Positions 34,791-48,620 of a DNA stretch of 64,000 nt are shown one piece after another. This DNA is from Ailurus styani. Lineage: Eukaryota > Chordata > Mammalia > Carnivora > Ailuridae. The stretch is taken from positions 1 through 64,000 of the forward strand of contig LNAC01001213.1 of assembly GCA_002007465.1 (NCBI GenBank). Reading direction: 5' to 3'. The position numbers were made by a program, and so were the translations under genes. Every line of letters starts with the position of its first letter. The first letter of the stretch is position 1. Under the pieces are notes generated by a model, which was not told the origin of the DNA, did no database searches, and saw only the letters and a program-made list of their open reading frames with translations.

Positions 34791-34857
34791 TATCTTCTTA
34801 GTTCAAGGCTCCGTAGCTCAGGGGTTAGAGCACTGGTCTCGTATCTTCTTAGTTCAA
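34791..34857 (+). mobile_element. Tailless tRNA 5'-half retrocopy with 16-bp target duplication
   Basis: 34807-34841 (35 bp) reads as the 5' half of a tRNA: acceptor strand GGCTCCG, TA, D-arm GCTC-AGGGGTTA-GAGC, A, anticodon stem CTGGT, loop bases CT and then CG. It most resembles a tRNA-Thr family member as I recall it. It stops inside the anticodon at tRNA position 35 (or 36-37, since the next TA can belong to either side). It is flanked by perfect copies of TATCTTCTTAGTTCAA at 34791-34806 and 34842-34857. There is no A tail and no SINE body, and the tRNA-Lys head of Can-SINEs is different. It is not a functional tRNA gene because the 3' half and B box are missing. Confidence 0.88.
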
Positions 34858-34899
34858 GCTAAATTTTTACTTTCTCACCTCTAACCTCAATAGTAATAT

Positions 34900-35110
34900 T
34901 ACTTTGCTTTTCTTTGTAAGATACTTTATAGATTTCACACCATGCTTATATGTGCCCATTATAAATTAAACTTAAAAAATAACCTTCTGAAGTAGGAAAG
35001 GAAAAACACATATGCAGAAACTAGAGATCAGGGAGGTTATATGATTTATCTATGGCAGCATGCTAGCAAATGACTAGGCCAAAACTCAAGTTTAATTTCT
35101 GGTTCAGATT
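34900..35110 (+). mobile_element. Probable MIR relic
   Basis: A weak MIR-like order: 'aagatactttatagatttca', an 'aaccttctgaagtagg' segment, then 'agcatgctagcaaatgacta'. Diverged. Confidence 0.5.
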
Positions 35111-35599
35111 CCTTTTAGATTCTTAAAGGCACTTCTTACTCTCCTTAAACTTTCTCTTTTTGGAAAAGGATTGGTGGATTATATAACCAATGAGCTTAGA
35201 TTTAGCATTACTTATCTGCATCACACATATCTGTTCAAGAAATTAAAAAAGTATCTATTTTTTACTTCTTTCCTCCTACAAATACATGGCATAAATTGAA
35301 AAATAGAATAATCAACTTATATTTACAGTGTAAAATCTGTTAGTAGCAATCAGTGCCTTAAAACATATAAGTATTTCAGTAAGATATAATAAGTCTTTAA
35401 AAAGAATAATTTTAGAACACTTGAGAGAAATTTCCAATGAAAGAAAGATAGATATAATGTTTAAATTCAAGTGAAACTACAGTTTTTCAACACTGTAATG
35501 GTTTTATTGAAAGTGAAATATACCATTTGTTCTTATTGAAACTGTTCATTTACTAAATCTGCATGGATAATGAAAAATCTTCATGGTCTGTTTGTGTGC

Positions 35600-35664
<65 letters not shown>
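35600..35664. repeat. (TATC)n microsatellite
   Basis: Tetranucleotide repeat of about 15 units, likely length-polymorphic. It produces the S-I-Y-L repeats of the overlapping chance frame. Confidence 0.95.
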
Positions 35665-35666
<2 letters not shown>

Positions 35667-36616
35667 TTGTGTGTGTGCTGGTTATGGATGGTTAGAGTTA
35701 GTGATCAGACTTCCAACCTGGTCATACCTTTGCTTTAAGTATTACCTATTCTCTCCTTCCATAAATAATATACTGCATTGGGATCCTATTTTCTTGCATC
35801 AATTCTCCATCTTTTTAAATTGTGGGATTGAAAGTTCTTTTTGGAACAAAAAATAACGACTGTTACTACTGTTACCTGGTACAGAGCATTCTACAAGGCC
35901 AGGGAAAGCTAGAGGGAAAAAAATAGAGATGCTGGCTTGTAGAGCAAAACAGCAACTGAGAGCGCTGAAAGTAAACATATGGATTAAGGAAGAAGCAGCC
36001 TTATGGTCCTCTAACATTTAAGCTTTTGAACCCACTTCTGGGTCCTGGAATGGCACCTTGAATGTGTTCTCTTTCTCTTTTTCCCTCTTCCCCCTCCCCC
36101 GTTCTTTCCCCTTCCTCTTTTTATTCCAGTACTCTCAGAGTTTAGGCCATACTTTAGTCAAAAGAATATAAAGGTTGAAGTCATCAGGCATAAATCTTAA
36201 ACACCAGCTACATAATCCTGGACTAGAGAGTAATTTAATTGGGCTAAGTTTAGCAATGTCCTGTCACTGCATCAAAAGGAGATAAATCTCCTGTTCCTTT
36301 TGAGATTGTATGGTGTAGAAAACTTGACATTCTTTTTCTGAGTACCAGCCCTCATCATTATGGTTATTTAAAGGAAGTGAACTCTTCTATGCAAGGGAAA
36401 GAGAGGTGGAAGTAGAAGTCTTTGGGCTCTTGACTTCAGATGGATTCATCAACAGATGCTTTATGAATAAAGCCTTGGATTTGGGGGAAAGTAGATTAAG
36501 TGGTACAAAGCAAGTAAACCCATAATTTGAATAAGATCTATGAATCTGTTAGGCCATGGTATGTTTGTCAGGCCATTTCTGTAATTAGAAAGCATTATCT
36601 ATTAAAATAACTTCCT
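35665..36616. other. No gene recognised
   Basis: Unique-looking sequence with a CT-rich tract near 36067-36125. No supported coding region. Confidence 0.5.
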
Positions 36617-36800
36617 GGGGCTCCTGGGTGTCTCAGTGGGTTAAGTGTCCAACTCTTGATTTCAGCTCATGTCATGATCTCGGGTTTGTGAGATCAAACC
36701 CTGCCTTGGGCTCTGTGCTCAGCGGGAAGTCTGTTTGAGATTCTCTCTCTCCATCTCCCTCTACCCTTCCCCCCTCAAAATAAATAAATAAATCTTAAAA
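36617..36800 (+). mobile_element. Can-SINE, older type
   Basis: Head 'ggggctcctgggtgtctcag', 'gttaagtgtccaactcttga' and tail AAATAAATAAATAAATC. Flanks are only loosely similar. Confidence 0.92.
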
Positions 36801-36879
36801 GAAAATAAACTCTAAGTGTCATTTATAACTTAGTATGAAATAGTTCAGAGCTTGTTTTATAATACTGAGATTAACTGAA

Positions 36880-37753
36880 ACAAATACAATTAAAAAATGG
36901 ACAGAGAATCTGAATAGACATTTTTCCAAAGAAGGCATATGAATGGCCAACAGACACATGCAAAGATGCTCAACATCACTAATCATCAGGTAAATGCACA
37001 TCAAAACCACGGTGAGATATTACTTTACACATGTCAGATTGGCTAGAATTAAAATGATAAGAAATGTTGGTGAGGATGTGGAAAACAGGGAACCCTCATG
37101 CACTGTTGGAAAATAGTATGGAGTTCCCTCAAAAAATTAAAAATAGAATTACCATATGATTCAGTCATTCCACTACCAGGTACTTACCCAAAGAAAAGGA
37201 ACACAGTAATTTGAAAAGATATTTAAACACCTATGTTTATTGAAGCATTATTTATAATCGCCAAGATGTGGAAGTAACTCAAGGGCCCATCAATAGATGA
37301 ATGGATAAAGAAGATGTGCTACACACATACAAACACACACACACACACACTCACACACACACACACATACACACACTGCAATATTACTCAGCCATTAAAA
37401 ATGGATGTGATCTTGTCATTTGCAGCAACATGGATGGACCTAAAAGATATAATGCTAAGTGAAATAAGCCAGACAAAGACAATATCATAATACTTCACTC
37501 ATACATGGAATTTAAGAAACAAAACAACTTAACAAAGAAAGAACAAAAGAGACAAACAAAAAACCCCAGACCCTTAAATGCAGAGAACAAACTGATAGTA
37601 GCCAGAGGGGAGCTGGGTGTGGGATGGATGCTATAGATAAAGGGAATTAAGAGTACACTGGTTGTGATGACCATTGAGAAATATATAGAACCATTATATT
37701 GTACACCTGAAACTAATATAATACTGTATGTTAATTAAACTTCAATAAAAAAA
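36880..37753 (+). mobile_element. 5'-truncated L1 (ORF2 end and 3' UTR)
   Basis: Encodes degraded ORF2 C-terminus ('aacagacacatgcaaagatg', 'atgaatggataaagaagat', 'gctaagtgaaataagccag'), then a 3' UTR ending 'gttaattaaacttcaata' and A tail. Flanked by ATTAACTGAA at 36870-36879 and 37754-37763. A (CA)n run sits at 37320-37377. Confidence 0.9.
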
Positions 37754-37763
37754 ATTAACTGAA

Positions 37764-38254
37764 CCACCAAATGGTAGTTCTGATGGGCTAGAATAGATTA
37801 TTCAGGTGAGAATTGAACTGAGTTGAATAAAATAAAACTCAGTCACATGAATACCCAAGCCATATGGCAAATACAAATACAAATTTCAACAATTTTGAAA
37901 TTTGAGCCTAAAACATACTGTGCGCCATGGTTATTTTGGTGGTCAATGAAATCAATTAAGTGGGCTGCAATGTGACAGATAAAAATCTGCAGAACAAGCA
38001 TCTGTTCAATACATTTCCAGTTCAGACTGATAAAAGTATGTTATGTCACCAGCATCCACAGAACCTAAAAGATATTTTCATATGAACAGCACTCCAACAC
38101 AAAAGGCCAAGCTGAAGACTGTTTATTACAGATAATTGTATTTCTCACAGTTAAGACATACCATAGCAAGTGAAGGGCATATTTTTGAAACTGTTTTCTA
38201 ATTGTGTGTAAAACACGACTGTTTAGAGACCTTGAATTGAAAAGTTTTTTGTCA
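37764..38254. other. No gene recognised
   Basis: Unique-looking AT-rich sequence, no assigned repeat. Confidence 0.5.
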
Positions 38255-38270
38255 AAAACAATCAATGTCT

Positions 38271-38468
38271 GGTGCGCCTGGGTGGCTCAGTGGGTTAAAG
38301 CCTCTGCCTTTGGCTCAGGTCATGATCTTGGGGTCCTGGGATCAAGCCCCACATCAGGCTCTCTGCTCAGCGGGGAGCCTGCTTCCTCCTCTCTCTCTAC
38401 CCGCCTTTCTCTCTGCCTGATTGTGATCTCTCTCTCTCTCTGTCCAATAAATAAATAAAATCTTAAAA
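38271..38468 (+). mobile_element. Can-SINE, young-looking
   Basis: Complete element (head 'ggtgcgcctgggtggctcag') with perfect 16-bp target duplications AAAACAATCAATGTCT at 38255-38270 and 38469-38484. Confidence 0.97.
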
Positions 38469-38484
38469 AAAACAATCAATGTCT

Positions 38485-40247
38485 ATTTGTGTATTTGATA
38501 AATTAGAGGGAATTGCAATGGCCAACTTTAACAAATGTCCTTTGATTTTCAATCAGTCTTATTGTTTAGTTAAAAATATTTCAAATCCAAGCTGTCACCT
38601 GGACAGTCCACCTGCACTAATTGAGAATGCCAAGACTTATAAGCAGTATTGCTAATGGCAAGACACACTTGTTTAGGCCATCCTGAACCAGGAAATTTCA
38701 CTTAGATGAACACTTTGCCCTGGGTTGCTTGAAGATGCTAGGGATAATTACAAAATGAAGGTGACTTTATTCATTTCAAGGTACTTTCTGTATCATATGT
38801 AGCTCTATATTCCTACTGCTACAGAGGATTTTATAAACTGAACAAATAGGATACCTTGTTAGAGGCATTAAAAGAATACTTATTCCAATCCCGTTCACTT
38901 GGGCCTTATAGTTCGAAGAATATTTTTGCATTCATTATCTCATTTAATCCTCACAATATCCATGAAGTGGATTGAAATAAGCAGGGTACAAGACACAACT
39001 CCAATTGAAATGTGAGAAATATGAGGCTCAAAATAGTTGACTTGCTTAAAGTCACATAGATAATCAATTAGCAGAGCAAATTAAAAAAAGATCAAGGTTT
39101 TCTTGATCCTAGGCCACTGCCTATATATATGTGTATTTGATGAGGTCCAAAAAAGAATCTCAGATGAAATGACAGGGGAAACCAAGCACACAAAAAAAAT
39201 TATTTTCATCCAAAAACACAATGTGCAAACACAATGTGCTTAGTTTCTGGTATGAGTTTTTTTCTTTTGGTGATACACTTCTGCCATTCTAATCTAGCAT
39301 TAGGAGGAATAATTTAAGAGGAATAAATTGAATTAAGAATTAACCATAAAAATGTGGATGATAGCAATTTTGTCAGAGACTGCTAATTATTAGCAAATAT
39401 CCATTCTCCTCCTCCTTCTTGTAATAGAGAATCTCTGATTTTTAAGTTAGGCATATGGCTACTCAGAATAAAAATTACATTTCCTAGGTTACTTTATATC
39501 TAAGTATGAGCATAGAACCATATTTTTGCAGAGGTGTTTTTAAAGATAGAAGACATACACTGATTCATCTTTTCTCACTAGGGGAGATGGAATATGGACA
39601 TGATGGATGGAGAGGTTAAGAAGCCATCTTGGAACCTATGTATTTAAGTTGTTGGAACAAGATAGAAGGAATGAGTCACTGATGAATATGAAATCATCAT
39701 ACTAATCCTAGACTGTCTTCCTGTGGATTGCTTTGCTTAGAAAAAAACAAGAATTTTCTATCTTATTTAAGCTACTTTTATTCTGTGTTTTCTGGCACTT
39801 ACAGCCAGTACCTAACTCTAATTTTGATAACATATGCTGTATGTAATGTTATATGTAATATGCCTTAGTTATATCTAAAAACCATATTTGAAGTCCAATT
39901 TAGACTTTAAAGTTCAAAAATCTCATGACTGTATTACATAAGATTGGGGAGGAAATATGAAACATTATATAACTTTCTAATTATTTTTGAAACTATATTC
40001 TCTTACTAATACTCCCATCCAATTCTGATAAGCAGGAGTAATGGGAATGGGGAAGTAGGTAGAGTTTTCATTCCTACCCAAAGGGAGAAGCATAGCAGAA
40101 TAAGAGTGAGAAGCAGACGTGTGTAGTTTGAAAAATCTCATGATATATTTCTGTCACTCGTCACACACCTCTCTTAAGAACCATGGATATAGACATTCAC
40201 TATCATGTCCCTGAATAATCTCATAGACACCTGTATACTAATAACAT
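38485..40247. other. No gene recognised; MIR relic at about 38920-39110
   Basis: The MIR part shows 'cattatctcatttaatcctc', 'tatgaggctcaaaatagttg' and 'gcttaaagtcacatagata'. The rest is unique-looking. Confidence 0.55.
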
Positions 40248-42739
<2,492 letters not shown>

Positions 42740-42865
42740 AACCCAAATCTCTCTACTAAGATCCAGTATACCCACCTATATCATAGATATTATGATCACA
42801 ATGCTTCAAAGGTATCTCATTCACCCTCAACATGTCCAGAACTAAATTCCAAATTTTGTCTACTT

Positions 42866-43240
42866 TATTAAAGTATAATTAATATACAGTATTATATTAG
42901 TTTCAAGTGTAAAATATAATGACTCAACTATTGTGTACATCACACAGTGCTTATCATAATCCAGCAATTCCACTACTATCTACCCAAAGAAAACAAAAGA
43001 CTTATTTTAAAAGATATACACACTCCTATATTCTCTGCAGCATTATTTACAATAGCAAAGATATGTAAGCAACCAAAGTGTCCATGCATCATACATCAAT
43101 GGGATATATAGCATGTATGTGTGTGTGTGTATTTATATATACAATAGAATATTATTCAGCCATAAAAAGGAGTTGTTGTCATTTCCAACAACATGAATGG
43201 ACCTAGAGGATATAATGCTAAATGAAATAAGCCATATCAT
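42866..43240 (-). mobile_element. L1 fragment with 5' inversion
   Basis: 42866-42955 is L1 3' UTR in reverse ('aattaatatacagtattata', 'acacagtgcttatcata'). From 42956 the orientation is forward and encodes the ORF2 C-terminal region ('atccagcaattccactacta', 'gcattatttacaatagcaaa', 'gctaaatgaaataagcca'). The switch without a gap is the twin-priming layout. Confidence 0.7.
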
Positions 43241-43640
43241 TACCATATGCATTTTATCAATTTTGTAAAGTATCTTTCACATCACAATTCAATCACTTAC
43301 TCTCCTATTATTTCTCTAACTTCCACAGTATAACTCAAGTTATCACCCTTTTACTCTAATTCACTTCTAGACATCTCTTTAAAGTCAGTCACTTATATCT
43401 ATGAATTTAATCTTTTTAAGCATCAATTGAATTCTCTTTAACATTTGGATATTAAAAATTCTTCACTAGATTTTTAAAAAGTGACAATGCTCATGAAGTG
43501 TTTATCACAGTATTTTTTAATCACAGTACCTAGAATGTTATAATTGACCAACACAAAATTTAGTCCAATATAATGGGTTTTCAGAATCTGTGCTCTTGAT
43601 CACTCTGACATACTAACTCTCAAGTAGATATTATTTATTC
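43241..43640. other. No gene recognised
   Basis: Unique-looking AT-rich sequence between two L1 fragments. Confidence 0.5.
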
Positions 43641-43933
43641 AAAATAATATTTTATCACACAGGAAACAACAGATGCTGGAGAGGATGTGAAGAAAAGGGA
43701 AACCTCTTATACTGTTGGTGGGAATGCAGCCACTTTAGAAAACAGTATGGAGATTCCTCAAAAACTTAAAAATAAAACTACCCTATGACCCAGCAATTGA
43801 ACTACTAGATATTTACCCAAAGGATACAAAAATGCTGATTTGAAGGGGCACATATACCCTGATGTTTATAGCAGCATTATCAGCAATAGTCAAATGATGG
43901 AAAGAGCCTGAATGTCCATCAACTGATGAATGG

Positions 43934-43947
43934 ATAAAGAATATGAG

Positions 43948-44011
<64 letters not shown>

Positions 44012-44025
44012 CTCATATTCTTTAT
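43934..44025. repeat. Perfect 92-bp palindrome centred on (TA)n
   Basis: Arms run 'ataaagaatatgagg', 'tgtgtgta', then (TA)n and the exact reverse complement back to 44025, with the centre between 43979 and 43980. It sits where L1 normally has a short run next to 'tggaatattac'. Confidence 0.92.
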
Positions 44026-44256
44026 ATTCTCTCTCTCTATATACACACACACACACACATACTGGAATATTACTCAGCCACAAAAAGAATGAAATTTTGC
44101 CATTTGCAATGATGTAGATGGAGCTAGAGTGTAATATGCTAAGCGAAATAAGTCAGTTAGAAAGAGAAAAATAGCATATGATTCCACTCATGTGGAATTT
44201 ATGAAACAAAACAGATGAACATAGGGGAAAAAAGGGGGAAACAAGCCATAAGAGAC

Positions 44257-44342
44257 TTTTTAAAAATATTTTATTTATTTATTTGACAGAGAGAGCGAGA
44301 GCAAGAGAGGGAACACAAGCAGGGGAAGTGGGAGAGGGAGAA
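44257..44342 (-). mobile_element. 5'-truncated Can-SINE nested in the L1
   Basis: Only the tail and GA-rich body are present ('attttatttatttatttgac', 'gagagcgagagcaagagagg'). The head is missing. Confidence 0.75.
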
Positions 44343-46221
44343 AAGACTCTAAATGATAGAGAACAAACTGAGGATTGTTGGTGGGTAAGTGGGTAGGGGA
44401 TGGGTATTAAGGAGGGCACTTGTGATGAGCACTGGATGTTATACGTATGTGATGAATCACTAAATTCTATTCCTGAAATATCCACTATATGCTAACTAAC
44501 TAGAATTTACATAAAAACTTAAAAAAGTAAAAAATAAAAGATACATTAAAAAATAATATTTTATCAAATAATGTTGACTTTATTTACTATCCAAGATAAT
44601 TGTAGCCATTTTCTGGGGCTAAAGTTGTGTCCTGAAAATGGATGCAGATTTTGTTTCTGGTATTCATACTTTATTTTTTAAACGTCTTTATTTAAATTCC
44701 AGTTAGTTAATATACAGTGCAGTACAATATTCAGATGTACAATTTAGTGATTCAACACATACAGTACCTGGTGCTCATCACAAGAAGTGTACTCCTTAAT
44801 CCCTAACATCTATTCAACCCATCCGCCCACTCACCACCCCTCTGATAACCAACACTGTATTCACTATAGTTAAGAGTATGTTTCTTGGTTTGCCTCTCTC
44901 TCTCTTTTTCCCTTTGATCATTTGTTTTGTTTCTTAAATTCCACATATGAGTGAAGTCACGTGGTATTTGTCTTTTTCTAACTGACTTATTTTGCTTAGT
45001 GTAATACTCTCTAGCTTCACCCACATAATTGCAAATGGCAAGATTGTGTTCTTTTTATGGTTGAGTAATATAGATACAATGGAATATTACTCAGTCGTGT
45101 GTGTGTGTGTGTACACATATATACATATCTCACATCATTTTTATCCGTTCATGAGTCAGTGGACACTTGGGCTGTGTTTTAGCTATTGTAGATAATGTTG
45201 CTATAAATATTAGGGTGCATGTATCCCTTGAATTAGTATTTTTGTATTCTTTGTGTAAATACCTAGTAAGATGATTGCTGGATAGTAAGGTAGTTCTACA
45301 TTTAACCTTTTGAGGAACCTCTTTTACTATTTTCCAGAGGGTCTGCAACAGTTTGCATTCCCACCAGGAGTGCAGTGGGTTCCCCTTTCTCTGCATCCTA
45401 GCCAACATCTGTTCTTTTTTGTGTTATTAATTTTAGCCATTCTGAGTGGTGTGAGATGACATCTCATTGTAGTCTGGATTTGAATTTCTCTGGTGATAAG
45501 TCATGATGAGCATCTTTTCATGTGTCTGTTAGCCATGTGTATGTCTTCTTTGGAGAAATATCTATTCGTGTCTTCTACCCATTTCTTAACTGTGCTATTT
45601 GTTTTTTGGGTGTTGAGTTTGATATGTTATTTATATATTTTGGATACTAACCCTTTATCAGATATGTCGTTTGCAAAATATCTTCTCTTATTCTGTAGGC
45701 TGTCTTTCAGTTTTGTTCATTACTTCCTTCACTGTGCAGAAGCTTTTTATCTTGATGAAATCCCAATAGTTTATTTTTTTTCTTTTTCTTTCTTTTGCCT
45801 CAGAAGATGTATCTAGTAATTAGATGCTAAGACTGCTATCAAAGAGGTTGCTGTCTATGTTCTCCTCTAGGATTTTGATGGTTTCCTGTCTCACATTTAG
45901 GCCTTTCATCCATTTTGAATTTAGTTTTGTGATGGTGTAAAAAAGTGTTCCAGTTTTTCTTTTCCATGTTCATGTCCAGTTTTTCAGCACCATTTTCTGA
46001 AGAGAGTGTGTTTTTCCTGTTGTATATTCTTTCCTGCTTTGTTCAGGATTAATTGACCATATAGTTGTATCCTGTGACTTTGCTAAATTTGTGCATCAGT
46101 TTTAGCAGGCTTTTCAGGGAGTCTTTTGGATTTTCCATATAAAGTATCATGCCATCTGTAAATAGTGTAAGTCTGACTTTTGACTTAGATGCATTTTATT
46201 TCTTTTTGTTGTGTGATTGCT

Positions 46222-46715
46222 TGTTGGGTTTGGCCTGTAAACCCCTGAGGTGATGAATGAAAAGATTACTCCAGACATGTTAGTTGGAGAAGAGAGGGCC
46301 TGTGGACCAGATGGTCTAGTGGCAAAAGGTCTCAAACCAGACTTTGCTTCCACCTTTATTGTGAATGTTATCAATATAACAAGAGAATAAGAAAAACAAG
46401 AAGGAATGTGAAGCTGTAATAATCAGTATAGTGGCATAGAGAGTATCATGTAAATAGAACAAGCTGTGTTTTTGATGGGCATGCAGACAGAGGGTACGTG
46501 GAGTGTGTGACCTCCAAAGATAAATGTTTCTCCTAAATCAAGCATTTACTGCCTGTATGAGCACATTGCTGCAACAAGAATCTGGCTGTTTTCAGCCCAG
46601 AAACCTTAAAGGGGTTCAATTTTCTGGATACTTCTCCTTTGCCTTTCAACTAGTCTTATCCAGGGAAGCATGTGTTTATTAAATTTTATCTAGTCAGGCA
46701 CTATGAATTCCCACA
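46222..46715 (-). mobile_element. Solo LTR inside the full-length L1, reverse
   Basis: Minus strand begins TGTGGGAATTC (46715) and ends CCCAACA (46222). A reverse AATAAA is at 46355-46360. L1 ORF2 sequence is colinear on both sides ('ttgttgtgtgattgct' | 'ctgggacttccagcactat'). The flanking 4 bp are TGCT and AGCT, a possible decayed 4-bp duplication (class I-like). Length 494 bp with no internal region. Confidence 0.65.
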
Positions 46716-47077
46716 AGCTGGGACTTCCAGCACTATGTTAAATAACACTGATAAGAGTGGTCATCCCTGTCTTATTCCTGACAATAGGGGGAAAGCCCTC
46801 AGTTATATACCATTGAGGATGAAATAAGCTGTGGGTTTTTTGTACATGGTCTTGATTATGTTGAATCATGTTCCCTCTACCCCTACTTTGTTGAGGGTTT
46901 TTATCAAGAATGTATGCTGTACTTTGTCAAATCATTTTTCTGCATCCATTGAGAGGATGATATGTTTTTTATCCTTTCTTTTACTAATGTGGTTTATCAT
47001 GTTGATTGATTTATGAATATTGAACCACCCTTGCAGCCAATAACCAATCCCACTTGATCACAGTGAATGATTCTTTT

Positions 47078-47278
47078 TGTTTGTTTGTTTTTATTTATTT
47101 GTTTGAAAGAGAGAATGAGTGAGAGAGAGAAAGCACAAGCTGGGAGGTAGGGGAGAAAGGCAGAGGGAAAAACAGACTCCCTGCTGAACAAGAAGCCTAA
47201 TGTGGGGCTTCATCTCAGGACCCTGGGAGCATGACCTGAGCCTAAGGCAGATATTTAACTGAGCCACCCAGGTGCCCC
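47078..47278 (-). mobile_element. Can-SINE in L1
   Basis: Reverse element. Target duplication CAGTGAAT-ATTCTTTT at 47061-47077 and 47279-47295 with one mismatch. Confidence 0.95.
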
Positions 47279-47371
47279 AGTGAATAATTCTTTTAATATG
47301 CTCTTGGATTCAATTTGCTAGTATTCTGTTGAGAATTTTTGCATCCATGTTCATCAGGGATATTGGCCTGT

Positions 47372-47379
<8 letters not shown>

Positions 47380-47408
<29 letters not shown>

Positions 47409-47591
47409 TTTTATTTATTCATTTGACACAGAGAGAGAGATTACAAGTAGGCAGAGAGGCAGGCAGAGAGAGAGGAGGAAGCAGGCTCCCTGCTGAGCAG
47501 AGAGCCTGATGCGGGCCTCGATCCCAGGACCCTGAGATCATGACCTGAGCCGAAGGCAGCGGCTTTAACCCACTGAGCCACCCAGGCACCC
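47380..47591 (-). mobile_element. Can-SINE in L1, young-looking
   Basis: Reverse element with a long T tail (about 25) and perfect target duplications GGCCTGTAGTTCTTT at 47365-47379 and 47592-47606. The long unbroken tail suggests recent insertion. Confidence 0.97.
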
Positions 47592-47633
47592 GGCCTGTAG
47601 TTCTTTATTTGGTGGAGTTTTTATCTGTTTTTT

Positions 47634-47830
47634 TTTTAGATTTTTAAAAAAGATTTTATTTATTTATTAGCGATACAGCAAGAGAGGGAACACAAGCAGG
47701 GGGGAGTGGGAGAGGGAGAAGCAGGTTCTCCACTGAGCAGGGAGCCTGATGTGGGGCTCGATCCCAGGACCCCAGGATCATGACCTGAGCTGAAGGCAGA
47801 CGCTTAATAACTGAGTCACCCAGGCGTCCC
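47634..47830 (-). mobile_element. Can-SINE in L1
   Basis: Reverse element, older subtype ('gctgaaggcagacgcttaat'). Duplication 'tttatctg-tttt' on both sides. Confidence 0.93.
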
Positions 47831-48179
47831 TTTATCTGGTTTTTGAATCACGGTAATGCTGGCTTCATAGAATGAGTTTGGAAGTTTTACTTCCATTTCT
47901 ATTTTTTGGAAAAGTTTGAGAAGTATAGGGATCAAATCTTCCTTAAATGTTTGGTAGAATTCCCCTGTGAATCCATCATTTATTTGTTGGGAGATTTTTG
48001 ATTACTGATTTAATTTCTTTTCTGGTTATGGTTCTATTCAAATTTTCCATTTTTTTGGTTTCAGTTTTGGTAGTTTATGTTTCTAGGAATTTATCCATTT
48101 CTTCCAGATTGCCCAATTTTGTATTGTCCAATGGTGTATAATTTTTCATAATATTCTATTTAAATTGTCTATATTTCTT

Positions 48180-48340
48180 TTAAAAAATTTTCCCAAAGAG
48201 GGGGAGGGGCAGAGAATCTTAAGAAGGCTCTATGTCCAGCGTGGAGCCTGACACAGGTATTGATCTCACAACCGTGAGATCATGACCTGAACTTAAATCA
48301 ATAGTTGGATGCTTAACCAACTGAGCCACCCAGGTGCCCC
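48180..48340 (-). mobile_element. Older short Can-SINE in L1
   Basis: 'ctcacaaccgtgagatcatg' and 'ccaactgagccacccaggtg' in reverse. Flanks 'aaattgtctatatttct' and 'aataattgtttgtatttct' look like a decayed duplication. Confidence 0.85.
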
Positions 48341-48429
48341 AATAATTGTTTGTATTTCTGTGGTGTTGGTTGTGATTCTTGTTCTCTCATTTGTGATTTT
48401 ATTTATTTGGTTCCTTTCTCTTTTCTTTT

Positions 48430-48620
48430 TTTTTAAGATTTTATTTTATTTATTTGACACAGAGAGAGAGAGATCACAAGTAGGCAGAGAGGCAGGCAGA
48501 GAGAAGGAAGCAGGCTCCTTGCTGAGCAGGGAGCCCAATGTGGGCCTCGATGCCAGGACCCTGAGATCATGACCTGAGCCGAAGACAGAGGCTTTAACCC
48601 ACTGAGCCACCTAGGCACCC
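48430..48620 (-). mobile_element. Can-SINE in L1
   Basis: Reverse element of the 'gtgggttaaagc' subtype. Duplication around TTCTCTTTTCTTT on both sides. Confidence 0.95.

Larger units (their letters stand above)
43658..44549 (+). mobile_element. 5'-truncated L1 with clear target duplication
   Basis: ORF2 end ('aggaaacaacagatgctgga', 'aactgatgaatggataaaga', 'gctaagcgaaataagtcag') and 3' UTR ending in an A-rich tail. Flanked by AAAATAATATTTTATCA at 43641-43657 and 44550-44566 (perfect, 17 bp). It contains a long TA palindrome and a SINE fragment. Confidence 0.93.

Noticed and set aside
34807..34841. A functional tRNA gene
   Set aside because: Only the 5' half is present; anticodon 3' strand, T-arm, B box and acceptor 3' strand are missing.
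35563..35856. 97-codon frame with tandem SIYL units
   Set aside because: Translation of a TATC microsatellite.
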